Part shown: piece by piece, positions 24,249 to 34,700 of the stretch
How the letters are laid out: each line of letters opens with the position of its first letter
How positions within the stretch are numbered: the stretch's first letter is position 1
DNA from: Sinonovacula constricta
Taxonomy: Eukaryota; Mollusca; Bivalvia; Cardiida; Solecurtidae
NCBI GenBank assembly: GCA_007844125.1
Contig: CM017571.1
Coordinates: 31,474,356 to 31,538,355, forward strand
Length of the DNA: 64,000 bases
Direction of reading: 5' to 3'
Position numbers and translations under genes: made by a program
The notes under the pieces: generated by a model
Told to the model about the DNA's origin: nothing
Database searches by the model: none
What the model saw: the letters and a program-made list of their open reading frames with translations, nothing else

Positions 24249-25308
24249 TTGTTGTTGGGCAGCAATCAGCTCTTTGATTACACAGCCATGTCATATCTGG
24301 AGCACAGTTCAGTGTCTGATGACTATCAGCCGATCATGACTACCGCTGATGGCAAATGTCTCTTTAATGCGCTGTCAATCGGAATATGTGGCAATGAAAG
24401 CTCAAGTATTGAACTGAAAGTAAGAACTTGTGTGCAAATGGCAACCAATGCTCAGTATTATCCCAAACAAAGTTATGCAAAAGGCTTCAGTTTGTGTTCA
24501 CCTAACTTTGTCGATGCTACTTTTGCCTGCGCAACACAAGGACAATATTCAAGCGCGTGGACAATACAATCGGCTTGTCATGTACTTGGACGCAACATTA
24601 ACATTGACGTATCCCTATGTCAACGGTAAGAACGACCACCAAGGTCACCTGCTAACTAGAATTTACCATAGACGAAATGAAATAAAGAGTGACAATTTAA
24701 ACCTCATGTGGACTAGAGTGAAGCCGCATGGTGGCAAAATATGGCTTGCGGATCATTTTGTGCCACTTATGCAGGTCAAACGAGTAAATGTGAGCACATC
24801 ATCTAAACTATGCGATGACCGTTTTACAGAACAAATGACATTTGACCAGTCAAAAATCGTTCAGGATCTTGAAGTCAACAACAACAACAGTATCAGCAAC
24901 AGCGGTTTCATCGTGACAAGCAATTTGCACTTGAATGAAGACAGCAACAGCAGTCATTATAGTGAGAGTGCAAACACCAATAATGAAACAACGAACCTAC
25001 AAACACCAAACAAGTATACTGACAGTGGCAATATGTCAGGTGTGCATCGGTTAGATGGAGGCAAGGCACTTCTCCCAACAGAGGTGTTGAATGTTATAAT
25101 CAGTGATATTCCAGGAGTGATGCAGGTTTCTGTTGGAATCAAGGAAAATGTATTTGTCTTGCTGGACAACAGGGACAACAAATCATCAAGTTCAGCACAA
25201 ACTGTCACCTCACAAGATGGCACCTACACAGTCAATAAAATTCCAACACTGGCAAAGAAGCCAAACCAGAAAACAAATAGTCGATCGCACAGAACTTCCA
25301 GAAAATAG
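24249..25308 (+). pseudogene. OTU/vertnin-like cysteine protease ORF with one frameshift
   Basis: Frame 1 (24249-24629) has TTADGKCLFNALSIGICGNE, where D-G-x-C is the OTU catalytic Asp/Cys motif (24348-24359). It continues ELKVRTCVQMATN. Just before its stop, at about 24605, the homology moves to another frame: YPYVNGKNDHQGHLLTRIYH, LNLMWTRVKPHGGKIWLADH and FVPLM, where DHF supplies the catalytic His (about 24753). The second frame stays open to TAG at 25308, with an N/S-rich linker (VNNNNSISNSG), then GGKALLPTEVLNVIISDIPG and a basic end. A one- or two-base indel therefore separates the Cys and His halves. The module resembles OTU/vertnin-like proteins spread with mobile elements in invertebrates (memory, unverified). 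Inverted motifs flank it at about 23600 and 26165. Confidence 0.7.
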
Positions 25309-26130
25309 ACGTAGGATAATATTACCCATAGAAAATACCTGTTGACCAGTCGGTTGTTAAGAGCTAAATGAACATTTTTAATGTCTGTAAATATGATGTT
25401 TGCTTTTTGCCATTTTTTAAATGTTTCTTTTGATTGTCGGATAGGACGTTCAAACGAACGGCCCTCGCATTGAATATGCACCGACGCTACTAAAAATTGT
25501 CTTTGTATGTTTTTTGTGATTAATCTTGTTCTGTTTTTCTCAATTAAGTTCCATAAAGTTATTAAAATCAAATTCAAGTTATCTTTGTATGTCTTTGGGC
25601 TTCTTATCGTAATTTGTATGAACGAAATGATCGTTTTGTTCATATTTCATAAATAGTCATTAATAAACCCATTTTGAATGTCTTTGTCCAACTTAATGCC
25701 GACTTTGTCTGCCTTTGTCCCCATCTTTTATGAAGACAAATTACATTGGATACATTAACTTGGATTCATATCGTAATTAAATCAATCAAAAGCGCTTTTC
25801 ACAAATATTTCATATCTGATCTTTAATAATATCATTTTGCATGTCTGTGTCAAATATATGCTCACTTTGTAGTTTGTAGTGCTCAGTAGGACCCTGTTTT
25901 TGCTATCTGTTTGGTCTTGTCTTTTTGTATTTCTATGTATGTTTTTTGTGCCTCATGTTGTCTTTTTTCTAATTTTTGTTTCTAAAACGTCATAAAAAAC
26001 ATTTCAAAGTTGTCTTTGTAAGTCTTAGTGGTACCTGTGCATGTCTTTGTGTGTCTTTGCATGTATTTTGCAGTGTTTAGTAGGACCCTGCTGACTTCAT
26101 ACGCACCGACATGTTTATTTTCGCATGGTT
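25309..26130. other. T-rich region with scattered GTCTTTG words
   Basis: TGTCTTTGT or close variants recur about a dozen times at irregular spacing (e.g. 25498, 25579, 25678, 26010, 26040). They are too degenerate to define a repeat unit. The region lies between the OTU ORF and the right inverted motif. Confidence 0.4.
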
Positions 26131-26185
26131 ACATCCGAGAGGTGATTCGTGAATTATCCGAGGCGTTCCGATTATTTGAAAAGAA

Positions 26186-27180
26186 CACGTTTGAGGATTA
26201 CTTATGGTATCACAGTGTTCACAAGCCTATATCCACTTTCATCCAATTATCTTGTATTAATTAAGTGTCTGTGAGTAATCAAAATAGTTTCAAAATATCA
26301 CACTTTAACCATAGTCTGCATAAAAAACAACAATGCACAGCTGCTATATTACTTTAAATCTTTATTTTATTTTTTTTAATCGTGAACAAAGAATGGCAGC
26401 CATATTATTTGTAAACAAACATTACTTGACCATGTTTTACTACAAAGTATCATTTGACTTTTCTTTATTTATTCCCAACACATTTTCCAATAATTTTAAT
26501 GTCAACATTAACAAAATGCTAAAATTGCGTTCATTAGAAATAGATTTGAAGAAGCTGCCTTCAGGGACTATTTCTTCAGATGGGATTATTTAAACTTGCG
26601 GTGGGGATATTAAAATGTAAAAGATAAAGTATTTATTTTCCAGATGAAGTTCTAGATATAAAATAAAGATCATCTTTGTTGTGTGTGTGTGTTCATGGAA
26701 CTCTAACAAGATGGAACAAAGTGTGCTTAGTAAGTAACAATGACGGTTAAAGATATATCCTCAAGTAACCTGCTATAGTAGCGAAGATATATGTTTCTAA
26801 CCTGACAAACGTATTATAATGGATATTATCAATAGTATTATGTAATACATATGCTCATTTTAACTATTGCAGGTACTTAGCCTTCATCCCCAATGTGGAC
26901 AATAATTGACGTCACTATTTATCATACAAAATAAGCACACAATAACAATATAAAAGGAGAAAATGTTAATGTCAACAAGTTTATAAGATGCATTAGCATG
27001 GTCATACATACATTTATTTAAAATATCACACCCTTAAAGCTGAAAACTATAAAAATTCCTCTTGTAAAATTCAGTATATGACATCTAGTGTCGACGTTTT
27101 GGGTTTACAGAGAAGTTCTAGTGGAGTGAATTCTTTTATTTTACAGCATGATATACCATATTCGGGACCATATTGTTCTT
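26186..27180. other. No recognisable gene
   Basis: AT-rich flank downstream of MTO1, with a short (GT)n at about 26680. No domain in the short frames. Confidence 0.5.
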
Positions 27181-27349
27181 GTACATAACCTGCATACCTA
27201 GCACACAACGGACAGTTTCTTACAATTCTTTATTCTGTAAAATCAAAATACAATTGGCTAGTTCATATTCAACAAACATCAGACAATTTCTAACAATTGT
27301 TTTGTACATGTTCTATTTTCAGAATACTACAGGCAAGTCAATATTCATC
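27181..27349. repeat. Degenerate tandem repeat, left part
   Basis: This contains diverged units with ATTCAGCACACAACAG, ACTATTTCTTACAATTC and TTTATACATGTTCTG, about 45-55 bp apart. The same repeat resumes at 28290 after an inserted element. It lies downstream of the MTO1 stop codon. Confidence 0.6.
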
Positions 27350-28289
27350 CAGGAGTGTAGAAATCTCAAACTTTTCTACTTGTCCCCGGACAAGTAAACT
27401 GAAAAGATTTACTTGTCCGCCAGCAATGGTCACTTGTACCAATTAAATAGTATTTAAACTGACCCTTTACCTTAAATAACATTTATTGAGCTATAATATT
27501 ATTCAAACCTTATTATTATTCAGAACTCAAGATAAAATGATTATTCAACCGTTTATTTCTATCTAATCCACATGTAGTTGTTACTCAAATGAAGTCTTAT
27601 CTGATTACAAACTTTGTAGGGTTTATACAAGGATTATTGGGTGTGTTAAGGTTTAAATTTAGATTTACATATCTAGTGCAATTACAGATTGTTGTAAATG
27701 TTCCAAATTAAATTATACATATTAAGTATATTTGCTCTGTTGATAAACCGATCCATTTTAAGACCAACAGCAACATGACGCGCTCGATTTGCTCCGTGTA
27801 TTTTTGGGTAGTTATGTTAGTCTATAAAAATACAGTTCGAATGACGCTATCTCTAGACAAGACCATATATTTTTCTGAATCAGTTAATGAAAAAAATTAC
27901 GGTATTAAATGCATGCAGTAGTCAGTTCAACATTACGAATATAATACAAAAGCCAGAACTCGGTCTCAGAACAGGCGTTTTCTGCAGATAATCCAGAATC
28001 CCCGACTACATCACGTGATCTCTGTGTAGTTTCCAGGATGACGTCATCGAGATGCTTCACGTAAGGGATTTATTTTGTAAACAAGTGTTTCTGTTTCTTC
28101 GAGGTTTGTAAAAGGAATCGGCATTTCTTCTTACGATTTTGTTATCATGGATTGAAAATACGTCATATATATCGTTTAAAAATAGAAATGTTTACTTGTC
28201 TGCGATTGTTGAAGTTGAGCTTTAAAAGTTACTCCGGTCGTAGATTTACCCATGTCGGACAAGTCGGGCAAATGATATCCGCACCCCTG
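27350..28289. mobile_element. Putative hAT-like non-autonomous element (MITE), about 940 bp
   Basis: The left end reads CAGGAGTGTAGAAATC, then CTACTTGTCC. The right end, reverse-complemented, reads CAGGGGTGCGGATATC, then GACTTGTCC. These are imperfect terminal inverted repeats starting CAGGRGTG, a form typical of hAT elements. No transposase frame is visible. The flanks share only TTCA at the expected 8-bp duplication site, so the class is inference. It interrupts a degenerate tandem repeat, which makes its borders clear. Confidence 0.6.
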
Positions 28290-28462
28290 TTCAGCAAACA
28301 ACAGACTATTTCTAACAATTGATTTTGTAAAACTATGAATATTCAGCACACAAGAACCTATTTCGTACAATTCTTTTTATACATGTTCTGTTCAGAATAC
28401 AACAGACTAGCCCATATTCAGCTCACAACAGACTATTTCTTATAACTGTTCTTGTGGGTGTG
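28290..28462. repeat. Degenerate tandem repeat, right part, up to the MTO1 stop
   Basis: Continuation of the units seen at 27181-27349 (CAACAGACTATTTCT, TACATGTTCTGTTCAGAAT). It covers the start of the MTO1 3' untranslated region on the minus strand. Confidence 0.6.
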
Positions 28463-28558
28463 TCAAGACTGCAGATGTTTTGATTTATTTTTTACATATC
28501 TCAACAACATTACAATAGCTGCTGGAGTCATGCCTGGGATACGACTGGCTGCTGCAAT
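28463..28558 (-). CDS. MTO1: MTO1 last exon with stop codon
   Basis: The 96 coding nt start after AATTTCAG and encode [19 protein letters not shown] through [12 protein letters not shown], then TGA at 28465-28463. The ASRIPG-TPAAI motif is the conserved C-terminus of GidA/MTO1. I see no close AATAAA downstream. The first clear one on this strand is at about 27234-27229, beyond an inserted MITE, so the 3' UTR end is undetermined. Confidence 0.95.
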   Translation of the reverse strand: MAAASRIPGMTPAAIVMLLRYVKNKSKHLQS

Positions 28559-31500
28559 CTGAAATTATAACAACAGAGGTCAGTTAGTTATGACATTTTG
28601 AAATTAAATTTAAATTGTATTATCTTTGGTCAGAGAGAGAGATCTAAAAGCAATCAATATACTTTTCCTACAAAATACCTATTAAATGTGTGTTTTGTAG
28701 TTCTTGAAAGGTGTATATGCTTTTTTGATGACATTTTTTCCCTAAAAACGCTCACACTAAAATTTTCGGTAATATATTTGTGGGCATTTTAAGAAAAAAA
28801 ATAAAACATAATTAATTAACAACATTTAAAAAAAGGACAGACTGAGACTTAAAACAATTAATGTACTTCTCTAAAAATACCACTTAAATGTATTTATTTC
28901 TTGCATGGTTGATATACTTTCTTTGCCGAATAAAACATTTACCAAACATATCCAAAACAATCTTGGAGTACATGTAAAATGAAAGTGGCAGCAACTACCA
29001 ATCCGGAGTAAGTATCCGGTAAGAACATATGGTTTCCTTGATCGAAAGACAATGGAATTTTCTGATCGCTGTTGTCATTATATGGCTTCTTATATGACTT
29101 CACACTGACTAAAATAACATTGTACCGTCTCTTATCTGGAGCAAACATTACAAGTTAACCCTAAGTATTAAAGCGACTTGGCCACTGTTTTGCATAGGTA
29201 ACTTACGCATACAATCGCAAAGTCCGAGCTTCATGTTGTTTATGTTTTGTTTTACTCTGTTGTTGCCTTCTTTGTTCTACTATATACACAATCAGTTTAT
29301 TGTTAAAGACAGGCATATACAAATGATGTTTATTAGCGCATGTGTATCCGGAGTTTGGTATTATATGGTAGAGCTTGAAATGGCTTAAAATAGTTGAAAG
29401 GCATTGCAATCAGCGGTAACATCTTATTCCATTATTCGTTATGGTTTAACAAATACCGCTGTTTTGGAACAACAAAAATATAGTCATGATGGCACCATAT
29501 TGTTCAACTAAGGACCATTGTCTTCAGTTTCTTTAAAAATATCATCCAGCACTTCAGTCAAGAAAAGTCGTTGATGCGACTAATGGTTTTTATTTGAAAT
29601 TTTCAGTATAAATCTATAAAAATACTATAAATACTATCAATCTTGAGAAATAGGTCTTTCATGTTGTTACATTTATAGAAAAAAGTTGCAAAATTATTAA
29701 AGTACATGCAATTATAAAACTAAAGTGTACAAGAAGAAATTGAACATGTGCAGCAGCCTCACAAAATACAAATAATTATTGTTCATATAGCATTAAGTTA
29801 TGTTGACAGATACAGACACACAAAAATAAATAAAAAATAATAGGTAAATAAGAAAAGGTCCTATCAAAATTTCCACAGATATTTAAATTTTATCTACCAA
29901 TAGACAAAGGCAAACAAGGTAAATGTAAATGTGACAAAAACACAGAGACGAGACATAACACACAAAAAGAAAAACCATCAGTTACCGCCTTGGAACGGTC
30001 AATCGGCAAAAGGGCCGACTGAGGTGCTTAAACCTGGTTTGTGGAGCGCTCCAACCTCGCACTTCCTGAAGGTTTTTCTAGCAAACAAACAGTGTAAATA
30101 ACAACATCCCGTCAAAGTGAAACAACTTACAGTAAGCACCTGCATGGGAGTTAAACAGATACAATGAACTGATATACATACATAATAACTAGTAATAAAA
30201 ACTATAAACATATGTACAGTATGTACAGTAGATAAAAGCCTCGGCAACGTAAAAATAAAAATTCCAAACGAGAGATTAGTTTGAAATAAAACAGCCCAAG
30301 CGCTGATATATTACAAGATATTATAAGAACAAATAAAACAGCCCAAGCGCTGATATATTATAAGAACAAATAAAACAGCCCAAGCGCTGATATATAATAA
30401 GATCAATTTAAATATGGCATATAATGCCATGACATCATGTTCCAAAAGTGTCAAAAAATGTAAATGTAAAATATACGAAAGAAAACATCGAAATTCAAAA
30501 GAACATCCTACCAACAAAATAAAATGTAGTATTGTTAAGAGCTAATAAGTTAAAAGAAAACAGTTCATGAAAAGGATTTATCCGCAGTTGGCATTTTATA
30601 TATAAGAAAGGTACTAAAAATCCCGATGTTATACCTACTGTGCAATCTCACGTAAAGGGTATGAAGACAACGCTTTTTACCGAATTAGGACCTGTATTTT
30701 ATCAGGTAAGGTCCGCAAAAAAAAATTCCCGATGGTCGAATTTCAGTGAGCATTCCATATATAAGCGTCGCCCTCCAGCCAAATTATTTTGGCAAAGTGT
30801 GGTGCAGATTGGGCTTCAAATTGCAGCCTTAACAAAGTTTACAAGATTTTTACAAAAATTTGCCCCGCAGTATTACTTTTTACCCAACATGATCCAGTTT
30901 TAAATTCATTAATATTTTATACAGATAATCTGACAAAGTTTGGGAGAAATTGGCCCATAAAAGTCGCCTCTAGGATATTCACAAAGTTGATCTTAGTGAC
31001 CTACTTTTAACCACATGTGACCCACTTTCGGACCCATCAAGATTTCATGCAGACTCTTTTACAGTCCAGAACATACACTGCTTTATAATTACTCGATGGC
31101 CGAACACATTGACTTAAAGACTTTGGGCAGTCACTGTTTGAATTCTGTTTCTCCAGTCGTGCCCTATATAGGTGAGACAACTTTACGTGAGATTACACAG
31201 TTGGTATAACATCGGGATTTTGTTTGCCTTTATAATATAGCATGCCGATTGCCGCTAAATTCTCGGCTTATTATTAACATTTAAACTTTATTGCCAATTA
31301 TCTCTTTACAATACTATATTTTGTTTTGTGGGCTTGGATTGTTTTCTAAAATTCGTTTGGTTTCCTTCGTGTTTTTAAGTTTCACATTTAAATTCTAGCG
31401 TCACTGAATCTTTATTGTATGACATCATAATATTGTTTTTAGTATATATCATCCGGGGCTGTTTTATTTCAAGCTACTTACTCGTTGTGAACTTTCTGGC

Positions 31501-31745
31501 TGCCTAGGTTTTTATGTCTTGTACATATGAAAATAGTTTATTATATTAAGAGTTTTTTGTCTGTATATAAAAATCTTTTATCTGTTTTAACTCCTGATGC
31601 AGATGTTAGTTGTCTCACTTGATATATTTATACTTGATGGTTTAATTTTAGTTACACTGTTTGTGATGTATTAGGCCTCCAAAAACAAGGTGTAAACACC
31701 CTTAGTTTGTCCTCTTGCCGACTGACCGTTCCAAGGAGGCAACTG

Positions 31746-31777
<32 letters not shown>

Positions 31778-34700
31778 ATACGTGAGTGCGTGCGTGCGTG
31801 TGTATTGTCTCGTCTCTGTATTTTTGCCAGTTTACATTTACTCTGTATGTTTATGTCTATCGATAGTTCCAATTAAAATATTTATGGTCATCCTTATACA
31901 TATATACCGTGAAAAGACAATACAAAAAGCTGTCCACATCCATGTGTTTCAATTGGTTTAATTATTAATTCATCATTATAATTTCCTGACCGATTTTGCA
32001 TAAGTATTACTTACATTATATGGGCAAGATTCAGCTAGTTTCATTCTAACATCTGCCGACAAGCTAGAAATACTGTGAAAAGAAAACATTACATAAACAT
32101 TACTACAATCAAAACAATTCTGACAGCGACCTGAAACCTAAGTTGTATATACATGTGTATAAAGATATTTCAAGAAATTGCAAGTCCCATTTGTCAAGCC
32201 ACTTGAGAAAATAAGACAATCATACAACCTTTACGTTATAATATACTGTAAGTTAAGTGTCAGGCAGTTCTTGTCATTCCCACAAACACACACAAACACA
32301 CCCGGGAGAGAGAGACCATTCAAACACACACACACGCACAAACAAGTGCGCGCACACATCTGCATACGCACACACACATATGCATGCACACATATACACA
32401 GTCATATATATGAAAATAAAGAAATGTATAAGCAATAAGTTGTAATTCTTGATTAGACTAACAGCACTTTGATGCAATAATATTTATAAATCTATTGTTG
32501 ATCGTTAAAGAACCTATTTGGTGTCATGCCCAAAAAGAACAAGAATGTTATGTCCAAGGCAAAAGAAACACCAACCAAACATTCTGCTCTCTATTTGTAT
32601 ACCTTCCCCTTTTAAGAACTAAGAAATGGGCAGCTTTGAAAATATGGAAAATACTATAAATTTTATCGAGAAATAAATCATTAAGTAGGCAAGTCATCTT
32701 AAATGTTGAAGGAGGGACACAATCACGTAGTATGAATAACATAATCTGTCACCAGCATCGCTGCAAACTAAAGAATTGACACAGAGAACACAGTTGATCT
32801 GATATATCACAATGAACTACAATAACTTATGCCATGGTACAAGGATTATTTTGAAAGTTGCAGGTACATCAGATCACATTGCAGAAAAATACATAGACAG
32901 CTTGCATGAAAATTGATGCACAACTGCACAGTAATCACTTAGAAATTTTGTTTAAAGTGGCAATAATTACTGCAAATGAAAAAAGTGTTTTAAAAAGGCA
33001 GGCGCACAGGTTCACATGGTAGTACAGGAAATTGGGGCGTTTCATTACAATGATACAAAACTATAGCAGAAGCCTTTATAAAATGTGTCCAAACACTGAC
33101 AGAAGGACAAATAACTCACTAGCATATCCCTAATCTTTGTGTGTGGGGACTATAACAAACAAAATTTAATTGTAATAAATCTTATAAAACTATTTGTATT
33201 TAGCAATATTACATGTGCACAAGGTATGAGAATATATTAAAATAAAACCTTAAAAGTGCCATCTTAAACCATGAATTTGTCTTGGATAACTACTTTTGAT
33301 GTTTTAATGCTGAATTAAAATATTTTAAACTTTTATAATAACAACATAGTTGAAAATACATTTTACATTAATCTTTAAAATTCATCCATAAACAAAACTT
33401 ATAAAGTTCATCAAAAGGGCATACCTCATGAAGTCAAGATCATCAGGTAGCAGCATTTGCTCATCTCTCTGAACCTCTGCCATCTCTATCTGTTGTTGGG
33501 CCACAACATGACTGTATCGCGCTGGAGATAAAATTACCAGAACGAATTATTATACAGTCAAAACACAACATTTTTAATTATATTATGGCTTTCTTGTCAA
33601 AACCAGGTCAAGAACTTTAAGTGCAAGAAATGGTGTAAAATGGCAGTAGTTTGTCTTACAAGTGTTATATGGCATTTCAAAGAACTTACTGTTAAAAGCA
33701 GAAAATGATATAACAATGAAGAAAGGGGTTGTGAAATAAAATGATCATATAAAATGTTTACGCCATCATTCTGATAGTTCCTATGAAACTGGTTAAACTT
33801 GGACAATAGATTTTGAAGATGAATATGTTAATAGACTGACTAAAGGCTAGTAGGTGGGCAGTGCAACAGAGTTGACTGCTCCTCCGGATTATAAATCTTC
33901 TTTTTAAGATCTGCTTCTGATAGATAAGAACATAACATAAATGAAACACAATTGTACCAATTTATATGGACAGTAACATACTGTCATTGATAACTAACAT
34001 TAATGTGTATGCCATTTCAGTGTGTGATTATAAAATTTTGTGGTCAATGATTTTACTATTTTGTGAAATTTTACCAAATTGGCTAAAATGGCAAATATCT
34101 ATCAATCCGTTAAATAAGTTTAACATACATGTACATCATTGGATTTAAATAATGAAATTAATTATGAATGCAGTACTTACCATTGATCTCTATTCGAGAC
34201 TTGAGACTTAGTTTATCCTTGAGATGCCCAAAGTCTTCAGGAAAGACAGCAATAAGGTTATCTAGGGTGACACCTGGCAATAACAGGGCATCATAGGCAC
34301 TGGAAAGATGTACAGTGGAAATAAAAATGGCTGATAATTTAGTTGGTTTGTTTCCCAACAACAGCATTTCAGTTATCTTGAGACAGTGTCCACTTGCAGC
34401 AGATATAGTGCTGCCTTCTCTGTGTATAGCATGCCGTGAACACATGGCATGATACCACACCAAGTCACATTATCCTGACACCGGGCCAACCACTTGTGGA
34501 ACTACCCTTTTATTTGCTTGAGAGTTAGCAAGAGAGCTTTACCACTTCCATTTTTTAACAACTTTGGTATGTCGTGGCCCGGGATCGAACCTGGGGCCTC
34601 CCATCCCTGGAGCCAATACTCAACCGATTGCGCTATCAGGTCCAGTTAATTTAGCTGGTGTTATATATGAAAATAAACCAAGTTATTTTACATTGAAGGG

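Larger units (their letters stand above)
23590..26185. mobile_element. Candidate DNA element around the OTU ORF
   Basis: AATCGGAACTCCTCGGGTAA at about 23637 (and a second copy at about 23600) appears inverted at 26150-26175, where the reverse complement is AATCGGAACGCCTCGGATAA. It appears inverted again at about 24005-24027. Each is followed by TTCGGATGT or CTCGGATGT. A 75-bp stretch (GACACTCATCCTTCGGATG through ATCGTTTTGTTTGCCGG) is directly repeated at 23668 and 24030. Exact borders and a target duplication were not found. Confidence 0.45.

Noticed and set aside
24957..25643. Minus-strand frames overlapping the OTU ORF
   Set aside because: Shadows. The plus strand carries the catalytic motifs.
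32274..32477. Cysteine/valine-rich frames
   Set aside because: Translations of the CA-repeat tract.
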